From Clostridium sp. (GTDB lineage: Bacteria; Cyanobacteriota; Vampirovibrionia; Gastranaerophilales; Gastranaerophilaceae), in assembly GCA_018362895.1 (NCBI GenBank), contig JAHALR010000012.1, forward strand, positions 1 through 64,000: a stretch of DNA of 64,000 bases, given 5' to 3'. Position 1 is the stretch's first letter; every line of letters begins with the position of its first letter. The translations under genes were made by a program, and so were the position numbers. Positions 16,379-26,040 of this stretch are shown in pieces. The notes beneath the pieces were generated by a model. It worked only from the letters and a program-made list of their open reading frames with translations, was not told where the DNA came from and made no database searches.

Positions 16379-17389
16379 ATGGAATTAACAATGGAATTCC
16401 CTCAGCGAGAAAAAACAATCAATCCGACACATGACATAAAACTCTTTGCCGGAAGAGCACATCAAAAACTGGCTGATGAAATTGCTCAGTATCTTGGTAC
16501 AAGCGTGGGACCGATGATAATCAAAAATTTTGCTGATGGTGAAATCTATGTACAGGTTCAACAAAGTATCAGAGGCGATGATGTTTTTATAATTCAACCA
16601 TTGTCAAACCCTGTTAATGAAAATCTTATGGAACTTTTGATTATGATAGATGCTTTCAAAAGAGCCAGTGCAAAATCAATTACAGCTGTTATTCCTTATT
16701 ATGGTTATGCAAGACAGGATAGAAAAACATCGGGAAGAGAAGCTATTACAGCAAAATTGGTTGCAGATTTGCTGACAACTGCCGGTGCAAGCAGAATACT
16801 TGCTATGGATTTACATACCGGTCAGATACAGGGCTTTTTCAATATTCTTGTGGATCACATATATGCTACTCCTGTTTTGACAGATTACATTAAAAAATTG
16901 AATATCCCTGCTGAAAAACTTGTTGCTGTCAGCCCTGATACAGGCGGTGTTCAAAGAACTAGAGTTTTTGCAAAACAATTGGATTGTCCTCTGGCAATTG
17001 TTGATAAAAGAAGAGATAAACACAACGAAGCTATTGCTGATCACATAATAGGTGATGTAAAAAACAAAATTTGTGTTCTGGTTGATGATATGATTGACAC
17101 GGCAGGAACTATTTGTGAAGCATCTAAACTGCTCCTTAGAGAAGGTGCTGAAAAAGTTTATGTATGTGCTGCTCATGGCATATTGTCAGGTCCTGCAATT
17201 CAAAGACTTGAGGATGCTCCTGTTGAAGAAGTTATCATTACAAATTCTATTCCGTTAGACAGGGAAGTTTCTTCAAAATTTACACAGTTGAGCATTGCTC
17301 CTATTCTTGGTGAAGCAATTTCAAGAATCCATGATAATGAATCAGTTAGCTCACTGTTTGGCTTTGAAAAAGAATATAAATCTTATTAA
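16379..17389 (+). CDS. prs: Ribose-phosphate pyrophosphokinase (PRPP synthetase)
   Basis: 336 residues from ATG 16379, preferred over the upstream in-frame ATG 16343 because AGGAAGG lies 8 bases before it. The enzyme makes PRPP from ribose-5-phosphate and ATP for nucleotide, His and Trp synthesis. Landmarks are FADGEIYVQ, the RQDRK flexible-loop motif, AMDLHTGQIQGFF, VSPDTGGVQRTR, and the PRPP-binding loop VLVDDMIDTAGT. It has its own promoter and a terminator. Confidence 0.95.
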   Translation: MELTMEFPQREKTINPTHDIKLFAGRAHQKLADEIAQYLGTSVGPMIIKNFADGEIYVQVQQSIRGDDVFIIQPLSNPVNENLMELLIMIDAFKRASAKSITAVIPYYGYARQDRKTSGREAITAKLVADLLTTAGASRILAMDLHTGQIQGFFNILVDHIYATPVLTDYIKKLNIPAEKLVAVSPDTGGVQRTRVFAKQLDCPLAIVDKRRDKHNEAIADHIIGDVKNKICVLVDDMIDTAGTICEASKLLLREGAEKVYVCAAHGILSGPAIQRLEDAPVEEVIITNSIPLDREVSSKFTQLSIAPILGEAISRIHDNESVSSLFGFEKEYKSY

Positions 17390-17407
17390 GAATTAAGACG
17401 AGAGAGT

Positions 17408-17437
17408 AAAAACCCGATTCTATTGAATCGGGTTTTT
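17408..17437. terminator. Bidirectional terminator, prs / flgE
   Basis: AAAAACCCGATTC, a TATT loop, then GAATCGGGTTTTT: a perfect 13-bp stem with flanking A and T runs between the convergent prs and flgE genes. Confidence 0.9.
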
Positions 17438-17475
17438 CTTATACAGTTATAAAATATAAAATAAAAACTTCAGAA

Positions 17476-18846
17476 TTATCTGCCTAATGTTGATAATGTT
17501 TGAAGTATTTGGTTTGTTGCATCGAACACACGGCTGTTTGCTTCAATAGCTCTTTGGGAAACTACCATGTCAGCAAATTGTGTAGCCAGGTCAACGTTAG
17601 AACCTTCAAGGATACCTGATTTTACAGTTCCGAAAGCATCTGAACTTATACTTCCGTAAAGAGCCATACCACAGTTAGGACCTGAAGAGTATGCGTTATT
17701 TCCGACACCTGTTAAGCCGTTAGGGTTAACAAAACTTGCCATTTGCATCTGGAGGTTAGCTGCTTCAACAAGGTTGTCATTAATGGTTACATCGTTTCCT
17801 GTAATGATAGTACCGTCATTCAATGTATATTTGAAAATTACACGTTCAGGATTGTTTGGATCTTGCATTACACTGAGGGTATCGTTATTTCCGTATTTTA
17901 CTTCAATGATTCCTGATTCAGTGATAGTTACGTCTGTGTAGTTTTCAGATGTATCTACACCTGCTGCACCTGCACCGATTGTCTGGTGGAAAGAAACTGT
18001 TTCACTTGAGTAAGTAGGCGGATTGTCAGGTGATTCTGATATGTTTAATTCAGTGATGATATTTGATGAAGGCTGTGTTGTATCATCAAGGTTTCCGTTT
18101 TTAAAATCAAGTCTTGCTAACTTTTTGTCATCAATTTCAAATGAGAATCCACCGTTGTCAGCTTTTGCTGTGATACCGTCAATTTTGTTGATTTCTTGAA
18201 TAAGTCCGTCAACTGTCATATCTTCTGTAATATTAATTACATTATTTTTAGTTGTCTTTCCGTCAGCAGCAGTTGTTGTTATTGTGAAGGAACCAGTTGA
18301 AATATTAGCACCGTTCAAGTCAGAAAGCTTTTTGTCTTTCATCTGTTCAGCTGTTGATGTTGATGTAATTGTGTTTATGTAAGTAGGAATTTTGATAGGT
18401 GTAGTACTTGATGTAGTGTTAAGGGCTCTGTCTGTACCAAGGGCTTTATATCCATTTGGGAGTACAAGGTTTCCGTTTGCATCTACTGTAAAGTTACCTG
18501 CTCTTGTATAGAGAATTTCTACTGTTGGTGAAGCAACTGTGAAGAAGCTGCTGCCTTGAATGCACAGGTCTGTTGCTTTACCGGTTGTAAGTGTTGTGCC
18601 TGCTGAAAAGTCTCTTGTTATGGCAGCTGTTTGTACACCAATACCAATTTGTTTAGGGTTTACACCACCCATTTTCCCTGTTGGTGCTTGCCCTGTTGAT
18701 GTTGTTCTGTAATAAACATCTGAAAAGTTTACGGTAGAAGCTTTAAAACCCACCGTGTTCATATTTGCAATGTTGTCAGCAACAACATTGACTTTTGTTT
18801 GACCGGCTGCCATACCGCCGATTGCTGTGTAAAATGCTTGAGACAT
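17476..18846 (-). CDS. flgE: Flagellar hook protein FlgE with inserted FliD/FlgL-like domain
   Basis: 456 residues. The N-terminal FlgE/F/G rod domain (AFYTAIGGMAAGQTKVNVVADNIANMNTVGFK, 4-35) and C-terminal rod domain (DLATQFADMVVSQRAIEANSRVFD, about 420-443) are standard, as is the LCIQGSSFFTV strand. Between them, residues about 172-271 form a segment starting KKLSDLNGANI with INITEDMTVDGLIQEIN. That segment matches one in the neighbouring FlgD (its 155-248) and resembles the LNGG/TV-DVI repeat of FliD/FlgL hook-associated proteins. FlgE builds the hook outside the cell and is exported without a signal peptide. Last gene of fliJ-fliK-flgD-flgE. Confidence 0.88.
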   Translation of the reverse strand: MSQAFYTAIGGMAAGQTKVNVVADNIANMNTVGFKASTVNFSDVYYRTTSTGQAPTGKMGGVNPKQIGIGVQTAAITRDFSAGTTLTTGKATDLCIQGSSFFTVASPTVEILYTRAGNFTVDANGNLVLPNGYKALGTDRALNTTSSTTPIKIPTYINTITSTSTAEQMKDKKLSDLNGANISTGSFTITTTAADGKTTKNNVINITEDMTVDGLIQEINKIDGITAKADNGGFSFEIDDKKLARLDFKNGNLDDTTQPSSNIITELNISESPDNPPTYSSETVSFHQTIGAGAAGVDTSENYTDVTITESGIIEVKYGNNDTLSVMQDPNNPERVIFKYTLNDGTIITGNDVTINDNLVEAANLQMQMASFVNPNGLTGVGNNAYSSGPNCGMALYGSISSDAFGTVKSGILEGSNVDLATQFADMVVSQRAIEANSRVFDATNQILQTLSTLGR

Positions 18847-18889
18847 TTATCCTCCCGTTTTTATTTTGTAATAACTGTATATATATTTT

Positions 18890-19696
18890 TTATTTTTTTG
18901 ATCTGTCAAAATCTAATATGCCTGTTTCAAGGTCTCCGTTTTCTGCCTGAAACATTTGGAATGCTCCGACAAGGTTTGATGATATTGCACTGTCATTATT
19001 GTAATGACCGTTTGACATACTTATTTGTTTATAACCACCTTTTTCGATAGTTATGATACCGTTTTCAAGAGAAGTTTTCAGACCTGCTTCTTCTATCTTT
19101 TTCATGAAGTCATTGACTGTCATATCTTTTGTTATGTTGATTGCAACATTTGTTTTCTTGCCCGATGTATCTTGCATAGTCAAGGTTACATAGCCTTCTT
19201 TTATTGATGCATTGTTAAGATCTCCGAGTTTTTTGTTGCCGAGTGTTTCGTTATCTGTTGCGCTGGCTCCATCAGTTACTGCGGCTACTAGTCCTAGCGG
19301 ATATTCAACACCATTGACTGTTACAGTCGCAGAGTCACTTGTGAAGTTGGCACTTGTTACAACACCTGTAATAAGTCTTGATGTGTTATTAGGATCAACA
19401 ATTTGAACAGTTTTACCAACAAGACTGTTTGCCTGTTGAATCATATTGTTTGAATTCAATGCACTATTAAGTTTTTGGAGTTCACTTATTTGAGTAAACT
19501 GTGCCTGCTGAGCAAGCATTTCAGAGTTGTCCATAGGGTTCATCGGGTCTTGATTCTTCAGCTGTTCAATCATTAGCATAAGAAATGCATCTTGGTCGAG
19601 TTCCTGCGAAGCACCGCTGGCTTTTTGTTCTTGTGCTTTATTATATGCAGTTGCGTTTTGCATATTTGTTAATTCATTTGATACTGATGATGCCAT
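18890..19696 (-). CDS. flgD: Flagellar hook capping protein FlgD with extra domain
   Basis: 268 residues. The N-terminal FlgD region has DQDAFLMLMIEQLKNQDPMNPMDNSEML (35-62) and QFTQISEL, the conserved cap motif. A Tudor-like strand set follows (VGKTVQIVDP, about 93-140). Residues 155-248 are a separate domain (KKLGDLNNASI, INITKDMTVNDFMKKI) clearly homologous to the insert in FlgE. The usual FlgD fibronectin-like domain appears to be replaced by it. FlgD caps the growing hook and is lost when the hook is finished. Lies between fliK and flgE. Confidence 0.85.
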   Translation of the reverse strand: MASSVSNELTNMQNATAYNKAQEQKASGASQELDQDAFLMLMIEQLKNQDPMNPMDNSEMLAQQAQFTQISELQKLNSALNSNNMIQQANSLVGKTVQIVDPNNTSRLITGVVTSANFTSDSATVTVNGVEYPLGLVAAVTDGASATDNETLGNKKLGDLNNASIKEGYVTLTMQDTSGKKTNVAINITKDMTVNDFMKKIEEAGLKTSLENGIITIEKGGYKQISMSNGHYNNDSAISSNLVGAFQMFQAENGDLETGILDFDRSKK

Positions 19697-19734
19697 TTTT
19701 ATTTACTCCTCCCAAAGTCTGTCCGGCATTTGGA

Positions 19735-21558
19735 TTAGACTTTGTAATCTACCTTACCATTGTGTTGTATTATTGTTTCTGTGTTTTTAATTTCTGCACC
19801 TTCTGAATATTCAAATTCTGTTTCTTCTGTGTAATTTGTATTAGTATAGCTTTCAGAGGTGTTTGCAGTTTGTTTTCCGTTTCCATTCTGGTGATGTGAT
19901 GTGTTTTGTTGATTGAATTGATCTCTTTCGAAGTTCATTGCATTGTTGGATGATTCTTGTGAACATTCGACTTTAATGTTGTTTACATTTACACCTTGTG
20001 AACTTAGGTTAGATTTTAATGCTTCAACGTTTTTGTCAAAAAGTTCTTTGACTTGTTGGTTGTCTGTTGTCATTTTTGCAACAATACCGTCTTTTGAGTT
20101 CATGATTTCAAGCGAAACTCTGCCTAAATTTTCAGGTTTTAAAACAATTGAAACCTTACTGTTACCTGAATTTTGAAGTTCATCAAGTTTTGAATTTATT
20201 TGATTCATTATGTCGTTTGAATTCAACATTTGAGTCTGATTTCCTGCTGATAATTTTGAAGCAGTATTGCTGAATGTGCTGTCAAATCTATTAACAAAAG
20301 CTTCGGATGAATTTACCGGTTGTGAAGCGTCATCAATATTCATTTTTATGATTTGTTCTTCTGCGTTTTGATTATTGAGAGAGCTTTCGCTTCCTGTATT
20401 TTGTTGAGTGTTTGTTTGTGTTACAACTGTGTCGGTATTTTCAACACCTGTCATTTGAGAGACAGCTTTTTGTTTTGCTGAAGTTGTGAAATCTTTATTT
20501 TCAACAAAATTAGCAGTTGTATTTTCTTTTGTAGAAGCAGCAACATCATCTGTAACTTTTATTACCGGAGTTTTTTCAGGTTCTGTATCAGCAGGTGTAA
20601 CTGCTGTTTCCTGTGTCTGTGTATTTGAATCAGCAGTATTTTCGTCAAGATTCAAAATTATTCTTGAATTGTCTGAAGCTAGAGCTGCTTTAGTATCTTT
20701 TTGGGCTGTTGATATCTGATCCTGAATATTTTTTTCCTGTGTTTTTACTTCAACTTTTAGATCCTGAGAATTTGTAATTTCTGTGTCTGGTAATTCTGTT
20801 GATTTTATATTTTGCGGATTAATTGTACTGGTTTGTTGTTGATTTTGATTAGATTCCTTTGTTTCACTGTTGTTTGAAACAGCTTCTTCTATTAGATCAG
20901 TTGTTTGCATAGGAATATCAACGTTTTGTGTTTTTGTATTGTTAATTTCTTTTTTTGTTTCTATTGCTGATACAACATTATTTGTTGAGCTTTGTTCTAT
21001 TTCTGAATATTCAATGTTGGCTAAAATTGATTCTGTTGCAACGGCAATTGCAGCTGAATTATTGTTATTGGTTGTATTAGTATTTTCTTCAGTCTCTGTG
21101 TCCTGAGAGTTATTATCTGATGTGTCTTCTTTTGATGAAGATGTTTCATCATTTGAGTTGTTGTTTTCTACTTTATTTTGCTCATTACTTTCTTTAACAT
21201 TTTCTGTTTTTTGTTCATCAGTTTTTTTGTTGTCTGTTTTTATGTCATCAGATGCTGCTTGTGTTTCTTTTGTTTGCGCTTCGGGTTTTGATGAATCTTT
21301 TTTTTCTATGGGCTCAGATTCTTGTTGTTTTGCGCTTTGTACATCTTTTGTTTTTTCAGCATAAGTAGGATTGTTATAATTGTTATTTGTAACTGATTGG
21401 GATTTATCAGCATAACTTTTAATAGAATTGTCAAGAGCTTTCATAAATCCTGTATCAGTATTATCAATTGTGTTGGCAGTTTGAACAGAAGTGTTGTTTG
21501 AAGACACTGCTGATGATAAAATGTTATTCAAAATATTTGATGTATATGGTGATGTCAT
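19735..21558 (-). CDS. fliK: Flagellar hook-length control protein FliK
   Basis: 607 residues. The first ~430 are low-complexity, rich in Asn, Thr, Gln, Glu, Ser and Lys, and probably disordered: the ruler part. The C-terminal hook-length domain (about 470-540) has VSIVLKPENLGRVSLEIM and VKELFDKNVEALKSNLSSQGVNV, the conserved FliK core that switches export specificity by contacting FlhB. FliK measures hook length during secretion. It lies between fliJ and flgD. The low-complexity part evolves fast, so annotation rests on the C-terminus and context. Confidence 0.85.
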   Translation of the reverse strand: MTSPYTSNILNNILSSAVSSNNTSVQTANTIDNTDTGFMKALDNSIKSYADKSQSVTNNNYNNPTYAEKTKDVQSAKQQESEPIEKKDSSKPEAQTKETQAASDDIKTDNKKTDEQKTENVKESNEQNKVENNNSNDETSSSKEDTSDNNSQDTETEENTNTTNNNNSAAIAVATESILANIEYSEIEQSSTNNVVSAIETKKEINNTKTQNVDIPMQTTDLIEEAVSNNSETKESNQNQQQTSTINPQNIKSTELPDTEITNSQDLKVEVKTQEKNIQDQISTAQKDTKAALASDNSRIILNLDENTADSNTQTQETAVTPADTEPEKTPVIKVTDDVAASTKENTTANFVENKDFTTSAKQKAVSQMTGVENTDTVVTQTNTQQNTGSESSLNNQNAEEQIIKMNIDDASQPVNSSEAFVNRFDSTFSNTASKLSAGNQTQMLNSNDIMNQINSKLDELQNSGNSKVSIVLKPENLGRVSLEIMNSKDGIVAKMTTDNQQVKELFDKNVEALKSNLSSQGVNVNNIKVECSQESSNNAMNFERDQFNQQNTSHHQNGNGKQTANTSESYTNTNYTEETEFEYSEGAEIKNTETIIQHNGKVDYKV

Positions 21559-21583
21559 TCTCTCTCCTGCCCGATATTTAATT

Positions 21584-22030
21584 TTAGATTCTTGCGTATC
21601 TGCTTGAGGCTATGTCATCAAGCTCTCTTCTTTCGTATTGTTCAAATTCCTGATAAAATTTTTTCTTCTGGTTTTCTTTAAGTTTTTCCAGTACCTTTTT
21701 TTCTTTCAAGACTTCGTTTACTTCTCTTCTTTTCAGTTCAAGCACTTTTGAAATATTTTGTACAACGACTTTTTGGTTAGAGATATCTACAATCAATTTG
21801 TTGATAAAATCTTTATATCTTTGAACTTCAACTAAATCTAAATCGTTTCCGCTTTGAAAAACATTCAACAAAGCATCATTGATTTCCATTTGATAGCTTT
21901 CAAGTGTTTTTTGTTTTTGTACAGCTTCTTGTAATCCTCTTTGAACTTTAGATAGTTCAAGAAGTTTCTCTTCAAGAAGTTTTTCTTTTATATCAAGTAC
22001 TACCTGTAATCTGAATTGAAATTTTTTCAA
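21584..22030 (-). CDS. fliJ: Flagellar export chaperone FliJ
   Basis: 148 residues, almost wholly a charged coiled coil (KFQFRLQVVLDIKEKLLEEKLLEL... to the end), the standard look and length of FliJ. FliJ is the stalk of the FliI ATPase ring. The start FQFRLQVVLDIKE is the family signature. First gene of fliJ-fliK-flgD-flgE; fliI is not in the window. Confidence 0.82.
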   Translation of the reverse strand: MKKFQFRLQVVLDIKEKLLEEKLLELSKVQRGLQEAVQKQKTLESYQMEINDALLNVFQSGNDLDLVEVQRYKDFINKLIVDISNQKVVVQNISKVLELKRREVNEVLKEKKVLEKLKENQKKKFYQEFEQYERRELDDIASSRYARI

Positions 22031-22206
22031 ACCTGCCTCTTAAATGTTTTTTTACATAAAGTCTAGAAATTATATATTAACAGGGTACTACATGCGTTTT
22101 CTTAACTGTATCCTCCAAAAAATGTATATTGGTTCTGGCGATATTTTACTATTAAGTATTTTTTGTATAAAATTATTATTAAAACAAATAGAATAGAGGA
22201 TTGGAA

Positions 22207-25032
22207 ATGTCAGATAAAAAACCACTTGAATTTAAAAACACTCTGAATCTGCCGCAAACTACACTGGCAATGCGTGCTAATGCTGCGGTTAGAGAATTGG
22301 ATATACAAGATTTTTGGGAAATGAGAAAGATTTATGAAAAAAATCTTGCCCAGAGAGATAAAGAGAAAAAGTTTGTTTTGCATGACGGTCCTCCGTATTT
22401 GAGTTCTCCAAAAATTCATATTGGTACAGCGTTAAATAAAATTCTAAAAGATATTGTCATAAAGTATAAAGCTCAGTCAGGATATTATTCACCATATGTT
22501 CCTGGATATGACGGACATGGTTTACCGATTGAAAATGCGGTGGTGAAGAATGTCGAAGGCGGTAGAGAGGCATTGACCAAAAGTGAACTCAGAGCTAAAT
22601 GCAGGGAGTTTGCTATGACAAACCTTAAAGGTCAGGAAGATGATTTTAAGCGTCTTGGTGTATGGGGCAACTGGGAACATCCATATGTAACAATTTCACC
22701 TGAAATAGAAGCTGAACAGGTTAGAGTTTTTGGTGAAATGTATGAAAAAGGATACATTGAAAAAGGATTGAAGCCTGTATATTGGTGTCCTGCTTGTGAA
22801 ACTGCACTGGCAGAGGCTGAGGTTGAATATGCTGATCATACTTCCACTGCAATATATGTTAAATTTTTATTTGAACCTGAGGATGAAGCTAAAATCTATG
22901 CAAAAGCAGGTGTTAAAACAGATAAACCATTGTCCGCTGTGATTTGGACAACAACTCCTTGGACAATTCCTTCAAACCTGGCTATCAGTGTAAATGAAAG
23001 GTTTGAATATTCATTGCTTCAATATGTGGATGAAGTTTATCTGGTTGCTACTGATTTGATAGATTCTTTTGTAAAAGATGCCGAACTCAGTGAAAATGAT
23101 GTGGTTGTTATCGGTGCTGTTCAAGGTAAGGATCTTGAAAACCTGAAAACAAAACACCCTCTTTATGACAGATTTTCTCCGATTCTTGTTGGTGATCATG
23201 TTACTTTGGACGCTGGTACAGGCTGTGTTCATACTGCGCCCGGTCATGGTCTTGAAGACTGGGAGGTTTGTCAGAGATATGGCATTGAGGTTTTGTCTCC
23301 TCTTGATGCAAAAGGCTATTGGACTGATGAAGTACCTGATATGCAAGGTGTATATTATGAAGATGGAAATAAAATTGTTATAGAACGTTTGAATAAGTGT
23401 TTTGCGCTAATTTCCAACAAGGAAATTACTCACAGCTATCCTCACTGTTGGAGATGTAAAAAACCTGTTATATACAGAGCTACGCCACAGTGGTTTGTTA
23501 GAGTAGACAGATTTAGGCAGGAAGCACTCCGTGAAATTAGCAATGTCCAGTGGATTCCTGCTTCAGGTGAACAAAGAATATCAAACATGGTAGCTTCGCG
23601 TTCTGACTGGTGTATTTCAAGACAACGTGTATGGGGTGTTCCGATTCCTGTTTTATATTGTAAACATTGTGGAAAAGAAATTGTTACACCTGCTACAATT
23701 GATAAAATTGCCAGGACATTTGAAAAAGAGTCATCTGATGCTTGGGTTACAACTCCTGCAAAATATCTTGTTCCCACTGGTTATAAATGCCCGCATTGCG
23801 GAAGCAAAGATTTCTTAAAAGAAAAAGACATCATGGATGTTTGGTTTGACTCAGGTATTACTCACAGAGCAGTTGTTGAAAAAAGACATGAAGAACTTGG
23901 ACATCTTCCCGTTGAAATGTATTTGGAAGGCTCTGACCAACACAGAGGCTGGTTCCAGTCATCATTGCTTACTTCTGTTGCTACAACAGGCAGAGCACCT
24001 TATCTTACTGTATTGACTCACGGTTTTGTATTAGACGGTGAAGGCAGAAAGATGAGTAAGTCTTTAGGTAACACAGTTGCTCCGCAAGATATTATTAAAC
24101 TGTATGGTGCAGATGTTTTGAGACTTTGGGCTGCTTCAGTAGATTACAGAAACGATGTAAAAATCGGACAGACTGCTATTTCTCAAATGGTTGAAATATT
24201 CAAGAAAATCAGAAACACTTCCAGATTTTTACTCGGTAATTTATATGACTTTGATCCGATTGCTGATTATGTATTCTACAAAGACCTGAAAAGTATTGAC
24301 AAGTTTGCTTTGCACAAATTGAACAATTTGATTTCAAATGTAACTGAAGCATTTGAGTCTTATGAATTTTATAAATATTTCCAACATTTGCAAAATTTTG
24401 CAGCAGCTGACTTGAGCTCGTTCTATCTGGATATTGTAAAAGACAGATTATATACAGCAGGAAAAAAATCACTTTCAAGAAGAGCTTGTCAGACTGTTCT
24501 TTATGAAATATCACAGGCTTTAACAAGACTTCTTGTTCCTGTAATGCCTCACCAGGCTGAAGATATCTGGCTCAATACTCCGGAAAAACAACAAAACGGA
24601 TTGGAAAGTATACTTCTTTCTGATTGGCCGGTTTCAAATGCAAAATGGGCAAATGAAAAAATTGAGAAAGAATTTACTAAAATTCTCAAACTCAGAGAAA
24701 TTGTAACAAAGGCAATAGAACCTTTGAGAGCAGAAAAAGAAATCGGAAGTTCTCTTGAAGTTGCTGTATATGTTTCTGGCGGTGATAAAGAACTTCTTGG
24801 TACGTATAAAAATGAACTGTCTAATATATTCATCACTTCACAGGCCTATCTTACAGATTCAAAACCTGAAGGGGTTATGAATGAGTATAAAGAAGACGAT
24901 TATACTATTTATGTTACACGTGCTCACGGTGAAAAATGTGACAGATGCTGGAAATATCGTGATTTGATTGATATTGACGGAAATGGTGCAATCTGCCGTG
25001 AATGTATGGATGCTATTAACGGTAAAGATTAG
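22207..25032 (+). CDS. ileS: Isoleucyl-tRNA synthetase
   Basis: 941 residues from ATG 22207, 6 bases after AGAGGA; the upstream TTG 22201 touches that site and is unlikely. Class I synthetase: the HIGH motif reads HIGT (in KIHIGTALNKILKD) and KMSKS is intact in GRKMSKSLGN. The CP1 editing domain follows WTTTPWTIPSNLA. The C-terminal zinc motif CDRCWKYRD...CREC marks the bacterial-type IleS. It attaches Ile to tRNA-Ile. A terminator follows. Confidence 0.96.
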   Translation: MSDKKPLEFKNTLNLPQTTLAMRANAAVRELDIQDFWEMRKIYEKNLAQRDKEKKFVLHDGPPYLSSPKIHIGTALNKILKDIVIKYKAQSGYYSPYVPGYDGHGLPIENAVVKNVEGGREALTKSELRAKCREFAMTNLKGQEDDFKRLGVWGNWEHPYVTISPEIEAEQVRVFGEMYEKGYIEKGLKPVYWCPACETALAEAEVEYADHTSTAIYVKFLFEPEDEAKIYAKAGVKTDKPLSAVIWTTTPWTIPSNLAISVNERFEYSLLQYVDEVYLVATDLIDSFVKDAELSENDVVVIGAVQGKDLENLKTKHPLYDRFSPILVGDHVTLDAGTGCVHTAPGHGLEDWEVCQRYGIEVLSPLDAKGYWTDEVPDMQGVYYEDGNKIVIERLNKCFALISNKEITHSYPHCWRCKKPVIYRATPQWFVRVDRFRQEALREISNVQWIPASGEQRISNMVASRSDWCISRQRVWGVPIPVLYCKHCGKEIVTPATIDKIARTFEKESSDAWVTTPAKYLVPTGYKCPHCGSKDFLKEKDIMDVWFDSGITHRAVVEKRHEELGHLPVEMYLEGSDQHRGWFQSSLLTSVATTGRAPYLTVLTHGFVLDGEGRKMSKSLGNTVAPQDIIKLYGADVLRLWAASVDYRNDVKIGQTAISQMVEIFKKIRNTSRFLLGNLYDFDPIADYVFYKDLKSIDKFALHKLNNLISNVTEAFESYEFYKYFQHLQNFAAADLSSFYLDIVKDRLYTAGKKSLSRRACQTVLYEISQALTRLLVPVMPHQAEDIWLNTPEKQQNGLESILLSDWPVSNAKWANEKIEKEFTKILKLREIVTKAIEPLRAEKEIGSSLEVAVYVSGGDKELLGTYKNELSNIFITSQAYLTDSKPEGVMNEYKEDDYTIYVTRAHGEKCDRCWKYRDLIDIDGNGAICRECMDAINGKD

Positions 25033-25061
25033 TAATATAAATTATCTTAAAGAATAACAAG

Positions 25062-25091
25062 AGCAGCATTTTTATAATGCTGCTTTTTTAT
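25062..25091 (+). terminator. Terminator after ileS
   Basis: AGCAGCATT, a short loop, then AATGCTGCT followed by a T run. A 9-bp stem 30 bases after the ileS stop. Confidence 0.85.
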
Positions 25092-25133
25092 TTTTATAAT
25101 TATTTTTTTGTAAAGAGACCCAACCGGGTAATA

Positions 25134-25160
25134 TTGTAAGTGCTAATAGTATGATATAAT
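25134..25160 (+). promoter_or_regulatory. Promoter of the nitrilase-led operon
   Basis: TTGTAA (25134-25139), a 15-base spacer and TATAAT (25155-25160). The predicted transcript starts near 25167, which rules out the in-frame TTG at 25164 and supports ATG 25200 as the start. Confidence 0.45.
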
Positions 25161-25199
25161 TTTTTGCATAAAAGATATAGATGTTTACGGATAGAGTTG

Positions 25200-26039
25200 A
25201 TGAATAAGGTTAATATAATTAGTATTCAAATAAATCCTAAAATCGGAAGAAAAAAGGAAAATATAAAAAAAGTTGAATCATTGCTTGAAACCTCTGTCAA
25301 AAATTTTAGCTCTAATCCTGATCTTATAGTAATGCCTGAATTCTTTAATACAGGAATCAGTCTTCCTGAATTTCAAAAACTTGCTGAAGTTCCTGAAAAA
25401 AATGAAACTCTTGATTGCTTTAAAGATATTGCACTTCATTATAATTCCTATGTTTTAGTAGGCAGCATAATGGAAAAAGAGAATAATAAATTTTATAATA
25501 CAAGCAGGCTGTTGGACAGAAATGGGGACGAAATAGCTGTTTACCGGAAAATTCATCTTTTTGACAGCTTTGGAGGTATAGAACATACATACTGTGAAGC
25601 AGGAGACAAATATGTTGTGGTGGAGACTGATTTTGGGAAATTGGGTCTATCTGTTTGTTTCGATATAAAGTTTCCTTTGCAGTATATAGAATTGGTTAAA
25701 AAAGGTGCTGAAATAATTGTGGCTCCTTCAGCATGGTCAGCACCAAATAACCTTTTGAATGAATATACGGATAATTGGATTTTGATGAACAGAGCAAGAG
25801 CTTTTGACAATCTGGTTTACTTTGTCTCATCAAATCTTTGCGGCAGGGTTGATTCCGGTTTGAACTCGTGCGGTCATTCGATGATAGTTTCTCCTGACGG
25901 AAGGATACTTTCTGATGCCGGAGAGTATGAGGGTGTGGCTTGTGCTCAGATAGATATGGACTTTTTGAGAACTTATCGTTCTCAATTGCATATGGAAAAT
26001 TTATGGAAAAATATAGAAAAGTTGGAGTGTAAAAGGTAA
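25200..26039 (+). CDS. Carbon-nitrogen hydrolase (nitrilase/omega-amidase family)
   Basis: 279 residues from ATG 25200. The Glu-Lys-Cys triad of the family is in place: Glu in VMPEFFNTG, Lys in YRKIHLFD, Cys in LSVCFDIKFPLQY. Members cleave amide or nitrile C-N bonds (omega-amidase, N-carbamoyl putrescine amidase, beta-ureidopropionase). The short form without a synthetase domain excludes NAD synthetase. Next to it are a nitroreductase and a HAD hydrolase, with single-base spacing, so they form an operon. The substrate is unknown; an agmatinase gene at 39 kb makes polyamine metabolism conceivable but is far away. Confidence 0.82.
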   Translation: MNKVNIISIQINPKIGRKKENIKKVESLLETSVKNFSSNPDLIVMPEFFNTGISLPEFQKLAEVPEKNETLDCFKDIALHYNSYVLVGSIMEKENNKFYNTSRLLDRNGDEIAVYRKIHLFDSFGGIEHTYCEAGDKYVVVETDFGKLGLSVCFDIKFPLQYIELVKKGAEIIVAPSAWSAPNNLLNEYTDNWILMNRARAFDNLVYFVSSNLCGRVDSGLNSCGHSMIVSPDGRILSDAGEYEGVACAQIDMDFLRTYRSQLHMENLWKNIEKLECKR

Positions 26040-26040
26040 T

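Noticed and set aside
20486..21364. Hydrophobic open frames on the plus strand across fliK
   Set aside because: They arise from Asn/Thr/Gln/Glu-rich codons of fliK read in reverse; no start sites or homology.
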